Source of the DNA: Paenibacillus_AB hodogayensis
Lineage (GTDB): Bacteria > Bacillota > Bacilli > Paenibacillales > NBRC-103111
Assembly (NCBI RefSeq): GCF_039536325.1
Contig: NZ_BAAAYO010000001.1
Location: forward strand, 868,001 to 932,000
Length of the DNA stretch: 64,000 nucleotides
Reading direction: 5' to 3'
Shown: piece after piece, positions 24,125 to 31,623 of the stretch
How positions within the stretch are numbered: the stretch's first letter is position 1
How the letters are laid out: every line of letters starts with the position of its first letter
Notes under the pieces: model-generated
Told to the model about the DNA's origin: nothing
Database searches by the model: none
Seen by the model: only the letters and a program-made list of their open reading frames with translations
Position numbers and translations under genes: made by a program

Positions 24125-26350
24125 TTATGAAGCCCCGCTCTTCTCCTTCCGACCGTCGCGCACCGAGCCTGGCCAGAACGCCGCGCGGCCCAAAACCGTC
24201 GTCAGCGCCGGCACCAGAAACGGGCGCACGATGAACGTGTCGAGCAGCACGCCGATGGCGGTAATGACGCCGAATTGCAGCAGCACTTGAATCGGCAGCG
24301 TCGCCAGTACGGCGAACGTCCCGGCCAGAATCAGCCCGGCCGACGTAATGACGCCGCCGGTTTCGCTGACGCCCTGGCGAATCGCCTCCTTAAGCGGCAT
24401 CTCCCGGCTTTTCTTCCAGATGCTCGAGATCATGAAGATATTGTAATCCTCGCCGAGCGCCACCAGGAAGACGAAGGCGTACAGCGGAATCGCTCCAGCG
24501 ACCGCATCCGCGCCCATCATGTAATGAAGCACGATCCAGCCGAGTCCGAGCGCCGAACCGAACGAAAGCACGACGGTGCCGATCAAATAGAGCATGGCGA
24601 CGACCGAGCGCAAATAAGCGAGCAGGAGCAGGGCGATCAGCCCGATCACGACCGGGATCACGAGCAGTTCGTCGCGGTCGCCGGCATGCTTCGTGTCGTA
24701 TTGGGCGGCTGTCTGCCCGCCGATCCAGACGCGATCGCCGGCATCGGACACCCCTGACGCCCGCAGCGCCGCCTCGACCTCGGTCCGCAGCCCGGGTATA
24801 TGGTCCATCGCTTCGTTATCGTAAGGGTTGACGTTCAGCTGCACGTCGACCGCGACGATATTCGGATTGGCTTTGCCTTTCTGCGGAGCCGATGCGGCAT
24901 CCACGAACGGCAGCCGGGACAAAGTCCCCTGCACGTCGGCCCCCCTTCCCTCGGTATCGGCCATTACTTTCACCGGGGCGAGACTGCCCGGAGAGTACGA
25001 CTCCCCGATCAGTTGGAAGCCTTCTCGGGACGGCATGTCTTTCGGAAAGGACGATAGCAAGTCATACGTGTATTTGACGCCGGGCGCGAAAGAAGCGGCG
25101 CCTCCCAGCACGAGGACGGTCACGACGATAACGGCCCATGGTCGGGCAATGACCAGATGCGCAAACCGGTCTCCGACCGTTTTCCGCGTTCTCGGCTGCG
25201 GGACGGGTACGCCCTTCTTCTCCGCCCGCTGCCGGATCATCTCCGGCGTCCGCGGGATGAGCGGAAAAAACGAAGCACGGCCGAGCACAGCGAGCATGGC
25301 CGGCACGAACGTCAGGCTCGCGATCGCCATAATCAGGATGGCGAGGCTAAACGGCACCGCAAACCGCTTCAGCACCCCGTAATCGGCGAGCAGCAGCGCG
25401 GCAAGCGACAGCACGACGGTAAAGCCGCTCATCGCGATCGCTCCGGACGCGCCGGATATCGCCCGCTTCAGCGCGGCCCGCTTGTCGCTTTCAACGGTCA
25501 GCATCTGCCGGTAGCGGGCGATCAGGAACAGGCAATAATCGGTTCCCGCCCCGAACAGGAGCACGGTCATGATCGAGATGGCCTGGGAATCGACCTCGAT
25601 CCAGCCGCGCTGCGCCATAAAGCCGAGTATCGGACCGGTAACGGCATAGGCGAAGCCGACCCCGATCAGCGGGATAATCGCCAATATCGGCGAACGGTAA
25701 ATGGCGAGCAGCAGCACAAGCACAAGCAGCACGGTGCCGATCAACAGCGAGACGTCGGCTTTTTTGAACAACGCGCTGGCGTCGACGGAGATACCCGCCG
25801 GACCGGATACCCGGGCGATCAGCTGTCCGGACGCCAGCTCTTCTCCGAACGGATCGTGTCCGGTCAACGCCTTCACCTGGTCCCGGATGGTGGCAAAGTT
25901 CTCCTTCAGCTGAGCGGAATCCGCTTCGCCGGAGAACACGATCGGCGTGACAAGCGTTTTCTTATTCTCGGACAGCTGCGCCTTCAAAGCGGGCAGCGGC
26001 ATCTGGTGATACGGGGGAAGCGCCGTCTGGGCCGGCAAAGGCTTGGCGGTATAAGCTTCGGCCAGCTTCTGCACGATCTGCAGATCGCTGTCCGCAAGCC
26101 CTCCCTCGCGATGCCAGACGAGCAGCGCCGGAACCCCGTCGGCGTTCGGGAATTCCCGTTTCGCCACTTCGTCGGCCTGCACGGACGGGAACGACTCCGG
26201 CAGGTTGGCAGCGTTGTTGTTCACTTGCGAATTCACGGCGGGCCAAACGGCGCTAAGCGCCCCGGCGATCACGACCCACAGCAGGAGCGTCACCCATTTG
26301 CCGCGGGGGCCCGTTACCCCTCTTCCGTATTTCTCCAGCAATTTGCCCAT
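24125..26350 (-). CDS. MMPL-family exporter (RND superfamily)
   Basis: 741 residues. N-terminal helix at about 17-37, an extracytoplasmic domain (PSVQADEVAKREFPNADGVPALLVWHREGG), then helices 2-6 including the family motif GAGTDYCLFLIARYR near residue 265, a second soluble domain, and helices 7-12 with GEDYNIFMISSIWKK near residue 635. The pattern is that of YdfJ-type Bacillus MMPL transporters (lipid or drug export, proton driven). It diverges from a TetR regulator at 26612, with promoter and an operator-like palindrome in between. Confidence 0.93.
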   Translation of the reverse strand: MGKLLEKYGRGVTGPRGKWVTLLLWVVIAGALSAVWPAVNSQVNNNAANLPESFPSVQADEVAKREFPNADGVPALLVWHREGGLADSDLQIVQKLAEAYTAKPLPAQTALPPYHQMPLPALKAQLSENKKTLVTPIVFSGEADSAQLKENFATIRDQVKALTGHDPFGEELASGQLIARVSGPAGISVDASALFKKADVSLLIGTVLLVLVLLLAIYRSPILAIIPLIGVGFAYAVTGPILGFMAQRGWIEVDSQAISIMTVLLFGAGTDYCLFLIARYRQMLTVESDKRAALKRAISGASGAIAMSGFTVVLSLAALLLADYGVLKRFAVPFSLAILIMAIASLTFVPAMLAVLGRASFFPLIPRTPEMIRQRAEKKGVPVPQPRTRKTVGDRFAHLVIARPWAVIVVTVLVLGGAASFAPGVKYTYDLLSSFPKDMPSREGFQLIGESYSPGSLAPVKVMADTEGRGADVQGTLSRLPFVDAASAPQKGKANPNIVAVDVQLNVNPYDNEAMDHIPGLRTEVEAALRASGVSDAGDRVWIGGQTAAQYDTKHAGDRDELLVIPVVIGLIALLLLAYLRSVVAMLYLIGTVVLSFGSALGLGWIVLHYMMGADAVAGAIPLYAFVFLVALGEDYNIFMISSIWKKSREMPLKEAIRQGVSETGGVITSAGLILAGTFAVLATLPIQVLLQFGVITAIGVLLDTFIVRPFLVPALTTVLGRAAFWPGSVRDGRKEKSGAS

Positions 26351-26411
26351 CGTACTGCCTCCTCGGGTTGCAGCGAATCCAGCAATCGGATACCATCAAT
26401 AGTATAGGCTT

Positions 26412-26441
26412 ATTATATATACCGAACGGTTAATATTGCAA
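26412..26441 (-). promoter_or_regulatory. MMPL promoter overlapped by TetR-operator-like palindrome
   Basis: Minus strand: TTGCAA (26436-26441), 18-bp spacer, TATAAT (26412-26417). The spacer contains ACCGTTCGGT (26421-26430 on the plus strand as ACCGAACGGT), and the arms extend as ATATATACCG/CGGTTAATAT (8 of 10 positions symmetrical). ACCG-NN-CGGT is a common TetR-family operator core, so binding here would block the MMPL promoter. Confidence 0.7.
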
Positions 26442-26611
26442 CACCGTTTCCAATATATTCACAGCTGCCACCTACACCTACACCATGTCGCAATGCGTGA
26501 GCGAATTCTCCCCCGCAAGCGGAAGCCTCAACCGGCCGCTCTTGCAAGCGGTGCGAGGCCGCACGATCGCATATGGCGTACGGGAAATTTCCGACAAAGG
26601 AGCATACCCCC

Positions 26612-27250
26612 TTGAAGCCGTCCCGACCGACTGCACGAAGAAAACCCGGACGTCCCAAGATTGGCGAGCCCTCTAACGTAAAAGAAACATTGCTGCGCAC
26701 CGCGTCCGCGCTTTTTATGCAATTCGGCTACGATAGCGTCTCGCTGGACCAGATCGGCAAAGCCGCCGGCGTCACGAAAGCGTCGATCTACTACTATTTC
26801 CCGAATAAATCGGAGCTGTTCACGGCCGCCGTCGTTCAGATGATGGCCAATATCGCCGGGCTGACGAAGCGGCTGCTTGACGCCCCCGGCTCGTTCCGCG
26901 AACGGCTGATCGCCGTTACGTCCGCGCATATGCAGACGTCGCACGTCGATTTCGAAAGCTTGCTGCGTGAAGCCGGCAGCTCGCTGTCCCCCGGCCAAAT
27001 CGCCGATATCCGGGAAGCCGAGCGTTCGATCCATCTTGTACTGGCCGACGTTTTCCGCGAGCAGATCGGTCTCGGCACGATCCGCCCCGGCGACCCGCTG
27101 CTGTACGCCTATGCGTTTTCTTCGATCATGATGCTCGGCGGGCGCCGCGACACGGGGGCGGAAGCGGAGAGGACGCCTTCTCCTTTCGCGCATCTGGGCC
27201 CTGGCGATATCGTCGACCTGTTTTGGTACGGAGTCGGACATATGGTATAA
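26612..27250 (+). CDS. TetR-family repressor
   Basis: 212 residues from TTG 26612; AAAGGAG lies 9 bases upstream, which beats the longer ATG at 26573. Helix-turn-helix at about residues 30-65 after a basic tail (RKPGRPKIGEPSNVKETLLRTASALFMQFGYDSVSLDQIGKAAGVTKASIYYYFPNKSELF). The ligand domain is variable. Divergent to the MMPL exporter and its operator-like palindrome; likely represses the exporter until an inducer binds. Confidence 0.9.
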   Translation: MKPSRPTARRKPGRPKIGEPSNVKETLLRTASALFMQFGYDSVSLDQIGKAAGVTKASIYYYFPNKSELFTAAVVQMMANIAGLTKRLLDAPGSFRERLIAVTSAHMQTSHVDFESLLREAGSSLSPGQIADIREAERSIHLVLADVFREQIGLGTIRPGDPLLYAYAFSSIMMLGGRRDTGAEAERTPSPFAHLGPGDIVDLFWYGVGHMV

Positions 27251-27282
27251 TCTCCCTACCCACAACTACGGGAGGATGAATC

Positions 27283-28212
27283 ATGTCGCAGCAATCGGTT
27301 GTGCAGTTGCGCAACGTTACGAAACGGATAGGCGGCAAGACCATCGTCGATTCGCTGTCGTTCGACGTTCCGAAAGGCGAGGTATTCGGCTTTCTCGGTC
27401 CGAACGGCGCCGGCAAGACGACGACGATCCGCATGATGGTCGGGCTTATTTCCATGAGCGCCGGAGAGGTGCTCGTGAACGGCTTAAGCGTAAACAAACA
27501 GTTTGAACAAGCAATGCGGCACGTCGGGGCGATTGTGGAAAACCCGGAGCTGTACAAATTTTTGACCGGTTATCAGAATCTAATCCACTTCGCGCGCATG
27601 ATTCCCGGCGTTACGCGCGAACGTATTGACGAGGTCGTCGCGCTGGTGAAGCTGGAAAACCGCATTCACGACAAAGTCAAGACGTATTCGCTCGGCATGC
27701 GCCAGCGTCTCGGCGTCGCCCAGGCAATCTTGCACAAGCCGGACGTGCTCATACTGGACGAGCCGACCAACGGTCTCGATCCGGAAGGCATCCGCGAGCT
27801 TCGCGATTATTTGCGTCAGCTGTCCAAGGAGGAAGGAACGGCAATTATCGTCTCCAGCCATCTGCTGTCGGAGATGGAGCTGATGTGCGACCGGGTCGCC
27901 GTCATCCAGAACGGCAAGCTCGTCGACGTCAGACCGGTCAAGGATATGGTCGCTCCCGCTTCCGGAGCGCTCGAAGTCGCCTTCGTCGCAGAGCCTGCGG
28001 AGCGGGCGGCGCAGGTCGTCGCGCAAGCTTTGCCGGAAGCGTCGGTCTCTTTGCAGCCGGGCGGCTTTACGGCGTTTGTCGGCTACGAGGATATTCCCGG
28101 GCTGATCCGCGCGCTCGTCCTTGCCGACATCCGCGTCTACGGAGTCAAAGCCGCCTCCAAAACGTTGGAAGACCAATTCCTGGAGATGACGCGAGGTGGT
28201 CAAATTGTCTAA
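27283..28212 (+). CDS. ABC transporter ATPase (BcrA/CcmA-like)
   Basis: 309 residues; ATG 27283 after GGGAGG. Walker A GPNGAGKTTTIRMM, Q-loop GAIVENPELYKFLTGYQNL, signature YSLGMRQRLGVAQAIL, Walker B DVLILDEPTNGLDPEGI. GAxVExP is typical of BcrA-type bacitracin and lantibiotic ATPases. C-terminal 70 residues are a small accessory domain. Overlaps the following permease start by 8 bases. Could export antibiotics or serve lantibiotic immunity. Confidence 0.92.
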   Translation: MSQQSVVQLRNVTKRIGGKTIVDSLSFDVPKGEVFGFLGPNGAGKTTTIRMMVGLISMSAGEVLVNGLSVNKQFEQAMRHVGAIVENPELYKFLTGYQNLIHFARMIPGVTRERIDEVVALVKLENRIHDKVKTYSLGMRQRLGVAQAILHKPDVLILDEPTNGLDPEGIRELRDYLRQLSKEEGTAIIVSSHLLSEMELMCDRVAVIQNGKLVDVRPVKDMVAPASGALEVAFVAEPAERAAQVVAQALPEASVSLQPGGFTAFVGYEDIPGLIRALVLADIRVYGVKAASKTLEDQFLEMTRGGQIV

Positions 28213-28972
28213 TCTGCTGAGCCTCGTCCAGAACGAGAATATGAAAATATACCGCCGCCCGCGGACATGGATCATGGCGGGTATCGTCCTGGTCGCCACG
28301 ATCGCTCTCGGCCTGCTGCTCCGTTCCTTCTCCGAGGTGAATGAGGTGAACGTCTGGAGCTTTATGAGCACCGCGTCTTCCATGACGTTCTTCGCCTTTA
28401 TCTTCACCGTGGTAATCGCGGCGGACAGCGTGGCGGGAGAATTTACATGGGGAACGATCAAGCTCCTGCTGATCCGGCCGGTAGGGCGCTCCAAGGTGCT
28501 GCTGTCCAAATATATCGCGGTGCTGCTGTTCATGCTGGCGCTTCTGGCGCTGCTTATCGTGTCCTCCTTTATCGTCGGCCTGCTCTTGTTCGGAGCATCC
28601 GGCTCCAATGGGGGAGAAGAGCTGCTCGCGCTGCTGCGCAGTTATGGCTTCCGGCTTGTCGGTCTGGTGATGAACGTCACGTTCGCCTTCATGATCTCCA
28701 CCGTGTTCCGCTCCAGCGCCTTGGCCATTTCGCTGGCTTTCGTGATTATGTTTGCCTCCAATACGGCGATGGCCGCCCTGATTGCTCTGAAAAAGCAATG
28801 GGCCAAATACATTCTGTTCGCCAATACCGATTTGAGCATGTACTACAATGGCGGCGTTCCGCCCTTCAAAGGGATGACGCTCGGATTTTCCGTTACGGTG
28901 CTGATCGTTTATTACGTGCTCTTTATCGGGCTCACATGGATCATTTTCCGTAAAAGGGACGTTGCAGGGTGA
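28205..28972 (+). CDS. ABC-2-type permease partner
   Basis: 255 residues from TTG 28205, preferred because GAGGTGG lies 4-5 bases upstream; a GTG at 28196 is possible. Six hydrophobic segments (TWIMAGIVLVATIALGLLL, TFFAFIFTVVIAADSVAGEFTWGTIKLLLIRPVGRSKVLLSKYIAVLL, the last a hallmark of BcrB-like permeases). Encoded with the ATPase by overlapping genes. Likely cargo: antimicrobial peptide or drug. Confidence 0.85.
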   Translation: MSNLLSLVQNENMKIYRRPRTWIMAGIVLVATIALGLLLRSFSEVNEVNVWSFMSTASSMTFFAFIFTVVIAADSVAGEFTWGTIKLLLIRPVGRSKVLLSKYIAVLLFMLALLALLIVSSFIVGLLLFGASGSNGGEELLALLRSYGFRLVGLVMNVTFAFMISTVFRSSALAISLAFVIMFASNTAMAALIALKKQWAKYILFANTDLSMYYNGGVPPFKGMTLGFSVTVLIVYYVLFIGLTWIIFRKRDVAG

Positions 28973-28997
28973 CAGGCACGCTGCGATCGGATATAAT
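28969..28997 (+). promoter_or_regulatory. Promoter of the nitroreductase gene
   Basis: GTGACA (28969-28974), exact 17-bp spacer, TATAAT (28992-28997). The -35 overlaps the stop of the upstream permease. The leader then contains a long hairpin: AATGAAGAAAGG (28995-29006) with CCTTTTCTTCATT (29039-29051). Confidence 0.65.
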
Positions 28998-29084
28998 GAA
29001 GAAAGGTTTTAGTACCTGGTCTTAACCACAGGAGCTTTCCTTTTCTTCATTTATACCGACTATGAGATAAAGGCGGAACAGCCC

Positions 29085-29732
29085 ATGAATTATGAAGCGT
29101 TCAAGCAAATTGTGCTCGACCGGCGCAGCGTCCGCAAGTTTACGGATCGCGACGTCTCCGTCGAGGATGTCAAAGAATTGATAGAATGTGCTCGGTACGC
29201 GCCAAGCGATACGAACTCGCAGACGTGGGAATTCATCGCCATCATGAACCGGGACAAAATCAAGGCGATCGAGCAGATGACTTGGGATGAGCTGCACAAG
29301 CGCGGCGAGGAAGCGGAACGGAACGGGCTCGCCCGGGAAGCGCGGCTGCTCGTCAAGTCGTTCGGCCCTTATGCGACGGCGTTCTCTGATGCGCCCGTGC
29401 TTCTCGTTCTGCTGGCGACGCCGTACAACTCCAAGTTTCGCGAGCGTATTTTCGACCCGATCGCGCTTGTGGACGATGCGGTATGGGCCGAGGAAGGCAT
29501 CAAGAGCAGTTGCTTGGCTGCGCAAAACCTGATGCTCGCCGCCCACGCCAAAGGCTTGGCGACTTGTCCGATGACCGGCCCCGTGCTGCTTGCGCAGCAT
29601 CGATTGCGCGAATACTTGTCGATCGACGAAAGCCGGCAAATCAACATGGTGATCGCCCTCGGCCACCCGTCGGAGCAGCCCGGTCGGCTCGCGCGCAAAG
29701 AAGTGGACGATATTCTCACCATCGTGCAATAA
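29085..29732 (+). CDS. Nitroreductase-family FMN protein
   Basis: 215 residues. LDRRSVRKFTDRDVSVEDVKELIECARYAPSDTNSQTWEFIAI is the FMN-binding signature of the family (RRSxRxF and APSxxNxQxW), with a C-terminal ATCPMTGPVLLAQHRLREYLSIDESRQINMVIALGHPSEQPG. Likely NAD(P)H-dependent reductase of nitro or quinone compounds. Start after AAAGGCGG. Own promoter and terminator. Confidence 0.92.
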   Translation: MNYEAFKQIVLDRRSVRKFTDRDVSVEDVKELIECARYAPSDTNSQTWEFIAIMNRDKIKAIEQMTWDELHKRGEEAERNGLAREARLLVKSFGPYATAFSDAPVLLVLLATPYNSKFRERIFDPIALVDDAVWAEEGIKSSCLAAQNLMLAAHAKGLATCPMTGPVLLAQHRLREYLSIDESRQINMVIALGHPSEQPGRLARKEVDDILTIVQ

Positions 29733-29769
29733 AGGGGTACGCGTCTGCCGCATCCATCATGACCGAAAC

Positions 29770-29814
29770 AACAAAAGCTGCCTGAAGTCGTCACGCTTCA
29801 TGGCAGCTTTTGTT
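29770..29814 (+). terminator. Terminator after the nitroreductase gene
   Basis: AACAAAAGCTGCC (29770-29782) pairs with GGCAGCTTTTGTT (29802-29814); inner TGAAG/CTTCA continues the stem. The 29815-30064 remainder has only a triplicated TTGATCGGC-like stretch (29837-29862) and no clear promoter. Confidence 0.8.
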
Positions 29815-30064
29815 TGGCGCGGAGTCGCATATCGGGTTGATCGGCTTGATCGGCTTGATACGATCGCGCATTTGGAAGGCTTCTGGCATATTTGTCCATC
29901 TCGGCGAATTATACTAGTACAAAGCCGGATTCTTTAAAACGCACCGTACCCTCGGGGAACCGTTCCTTGCGCGCATAGGACGGAACCTGCCGGGGACGCA
30001 AACCGAACTCCAATTATGTATCCGTACAAAAGCAGGACGTTATTTGGAAAGGAGTCCTCCCTAA

Positions 30065-31018
30065 ATGGACATGACCATGCTTGGCATCTCCGCCGTATCT
30101 TTCGCCGCCGTCGCTCTGCTCACCCCGGTGCTGATCCGGGGCTTGCGCACGCTCAATCTGACTCAGCCGATCCGCGCGGAGATGCCCGCCGATCACCAGG
30201 CCAAAAAAGGTACGCCACTCATGGCGGGGCTTATCTTCCTGATCGGCGTGCTGATGGTCGGCTTGCTCTCGCCGAGCCCGCTTACGCTGTATTTGTGCGC
30301 CGTGTTTGTCTTGTTCGGCATCGTGGGTTTCCTCGACGATTACAAGAAAGCGGCGTTTCAGGACCCGCGCGGAGCAAGCGGCAAGATGAAGCTGGCCTTG
30401 CAGTTTCTGTTCACGTTCGCTTTGATTGCCGTTCTGTTCCAGCTTCTCCCGGTCAGTACGGATATCGTCCTGTTCCGCGACGTCCGGCTGGAGCTGCTGC
30501 CCGTTGTGTATCTCGCGGTCATGTCGCTGTTCATAGTCGGCTCGGCCAATGCGATCAACTTCACCGACGGCTTGGACGGCCTGCTTATCGTCGTCGCCAT
30601 CCCGACGTACTTTTTCTTCTTCGTCATCTCCGACCATCCCGAGGTGCGGCTGTTCTGCCTGACGATGATCGCTTGCCTGCTCGGTCTGCTTATCTATAAC
30701 ATTTATCCGGCAAAAGCGTTCATGGGCGACACCGGATCGCTCGCAATCGGCGGTTCTCTGGCGTTCCTCGCGATGATCGAGAAGGTGGAGCTGCTCATTC
30801 CGCTGTTGTTTCTGGTCTATTTCGCCGAGCAGCTTTCGGTCATTCTGCAAGTGTGGTACTACAAACGAACGAAGCTGCGCATTTTCCGGATGGCTCCTAT
30901 TCATTACCACTACAGCCTGAAATACGGCTGGTCGGAAAACCGTATCGTCATCCTGTTCGGTCTCGTCTCCTGGGGCTGCTGCCTCATCTGCTTGCTTTTG
31001 TGGAAGCTGCTGTATTGA
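30065..31018 (+). CDS. mraY: MraY-family phospho-MurNAc-pentapeptide transferase, stand-alone copy
   Basis: 317 residues, about 10 membrane helices. Transfers phospho-sugar to undecaprenyl phosphate in the lipid I step (MraY) or a related reaction (WecA/TagO type). Conserved acidic sites: Asp91-Asp92 (FLDDYKK), NAINFTDGLDGL with Asp168 and Asp171, and FMGDTGSL with Asp222. MPADHQAKKGTPLMAG near the N-terminus and RIFRMAPIHYHYSLKYGWSENRIV at the end are MraY-like, although the usual HHHFEL is HYHYSL here. Gene context is not the mur/dcw cluster, so it is probably a second copy. ATG at 30065 after GGAAAGGAG. Confidence 0.9.
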   Translation: MDMTMLGISAVSFAAVALLTPVLIRGLRTLNLTQPIRAEMPADHQAKKGTPLMAGLIFLIGVLMVGLLSPSPLTLYLCAVFVLFGIVGFLDDYKKAAFQDPRGASGKMKLALQFLFTFALIAVLFQLLPVSTDIVLFRDVRLELLPVVYLAVMSLFIVGSANAINFTDGLDGLLIVVAIPTYFFFFVISDHPEVRLFCLTMIACLLGLLIYNIYPAKAFMGDTGSLAIGGSLAFLAMIEKVELLIPLLFLVYFAEQLSVILQVWYYKRTKLRIFRMAPIHYHYSLKYGWSENRIVILFGLVSWGCCLICLLLWKLLY

Positions 31019-31098
31019 CGAACGAAGGACGGCCGGGTTGAAACCGGCCGGGCCTGGTCAGTGCCGGCAAGATCCGGCCCCAAGCCATTCGCCGGCCC

Positions 31099-31545
31099 TC
31101 CGCTAGTGCTCGAAAGAGCACTATTCTCGCGGATCGGGCCTTTTTGGCGTGGGTTAATGCCAGAAAGAGCACTAAGTCGGCGCAGATTGGCCCTGATCGG
31201 CCGTTTCCGGTAGGGTCCAGACTCCGCTAGTGCTCGAAAGAACATTATTCCCGCGGATCGGGCCTTTTTGGCGCGGGTTAATGCCAGAAAGAGCACTAAG
31301 TCGGCGCAAATGGCCCTGGACGGCCGTTTCCGGTCGGGTCCAGGCTCCGCTAGTGCTCGAAAGAACACTATTCTCGCGGATCGGGCCTTTTTGGCGCGGG
31401 ATAACGCCAGAAAGAGCACTAAGTCGGCGCAAATTGGCCCTGGACGGCCGTTTCCGGTCGGGTCCAGGTTCCGCCAGTGCTCGAAAGAGCATTATTCCCG
31501 CAGATCGGACCCTTTTGGCGCGGGTTAATGCCAGAAAGAGCACTA
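31099..31545. repeat. Tandem array of four ~124-bp units, each with hairpins
   Basis: Units start at 31099, 31223, 31346 and 31470 (periods 124, 123, 124; the last truncated near 31545). Each opens with TCCGCTAGTGCTCGAAAGA and contains the palindrome TAGTGCTC-GAAA-GAGCACTA (exact in unit 1, partly decayed in 2-4). A second AAAGAGCACTA lies 51 bp inside each unit (then 73 bp to the next unit), so the unit is itself a dimer of related halves. Because the periods differ in frame, the long ORFs crossing both strands are not conserved coding. Lies between mraY and topB. Confidence 0.9.
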
Positions 31546-31559
31546 GCTAGCAGCGAGAA

Positions 31560-31583
31560 GAGGCCGCTCGAATCAACGGCCTC
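31560..31583. terminator. Weak terminator-like hairpin between repeat array and topB
   Basis: GAGGCCG (31560-31566) pairs with CGGCCTC (31577-31583), 10-nt loop, then CTTTGC on plus. Poor T tracts on either side, so efficiency is doubtful. Confidence 0.35.
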
Positions 31584-31623
31584 CTTTGCAAGCTTGGTTC
31601 TTCTTAAATGGCCATCCCAGCCT

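Noticed and set aside
31172..31543. Minus- and plus-strand ORFs across the tandem repeat (products starting MLFLALTRAKK or MLERTLFP)
   Set aside because: The unit periods of 123 and 124 bp shift the frame between copies; the ORFs arise from repeat structure and lack ribosome sites.
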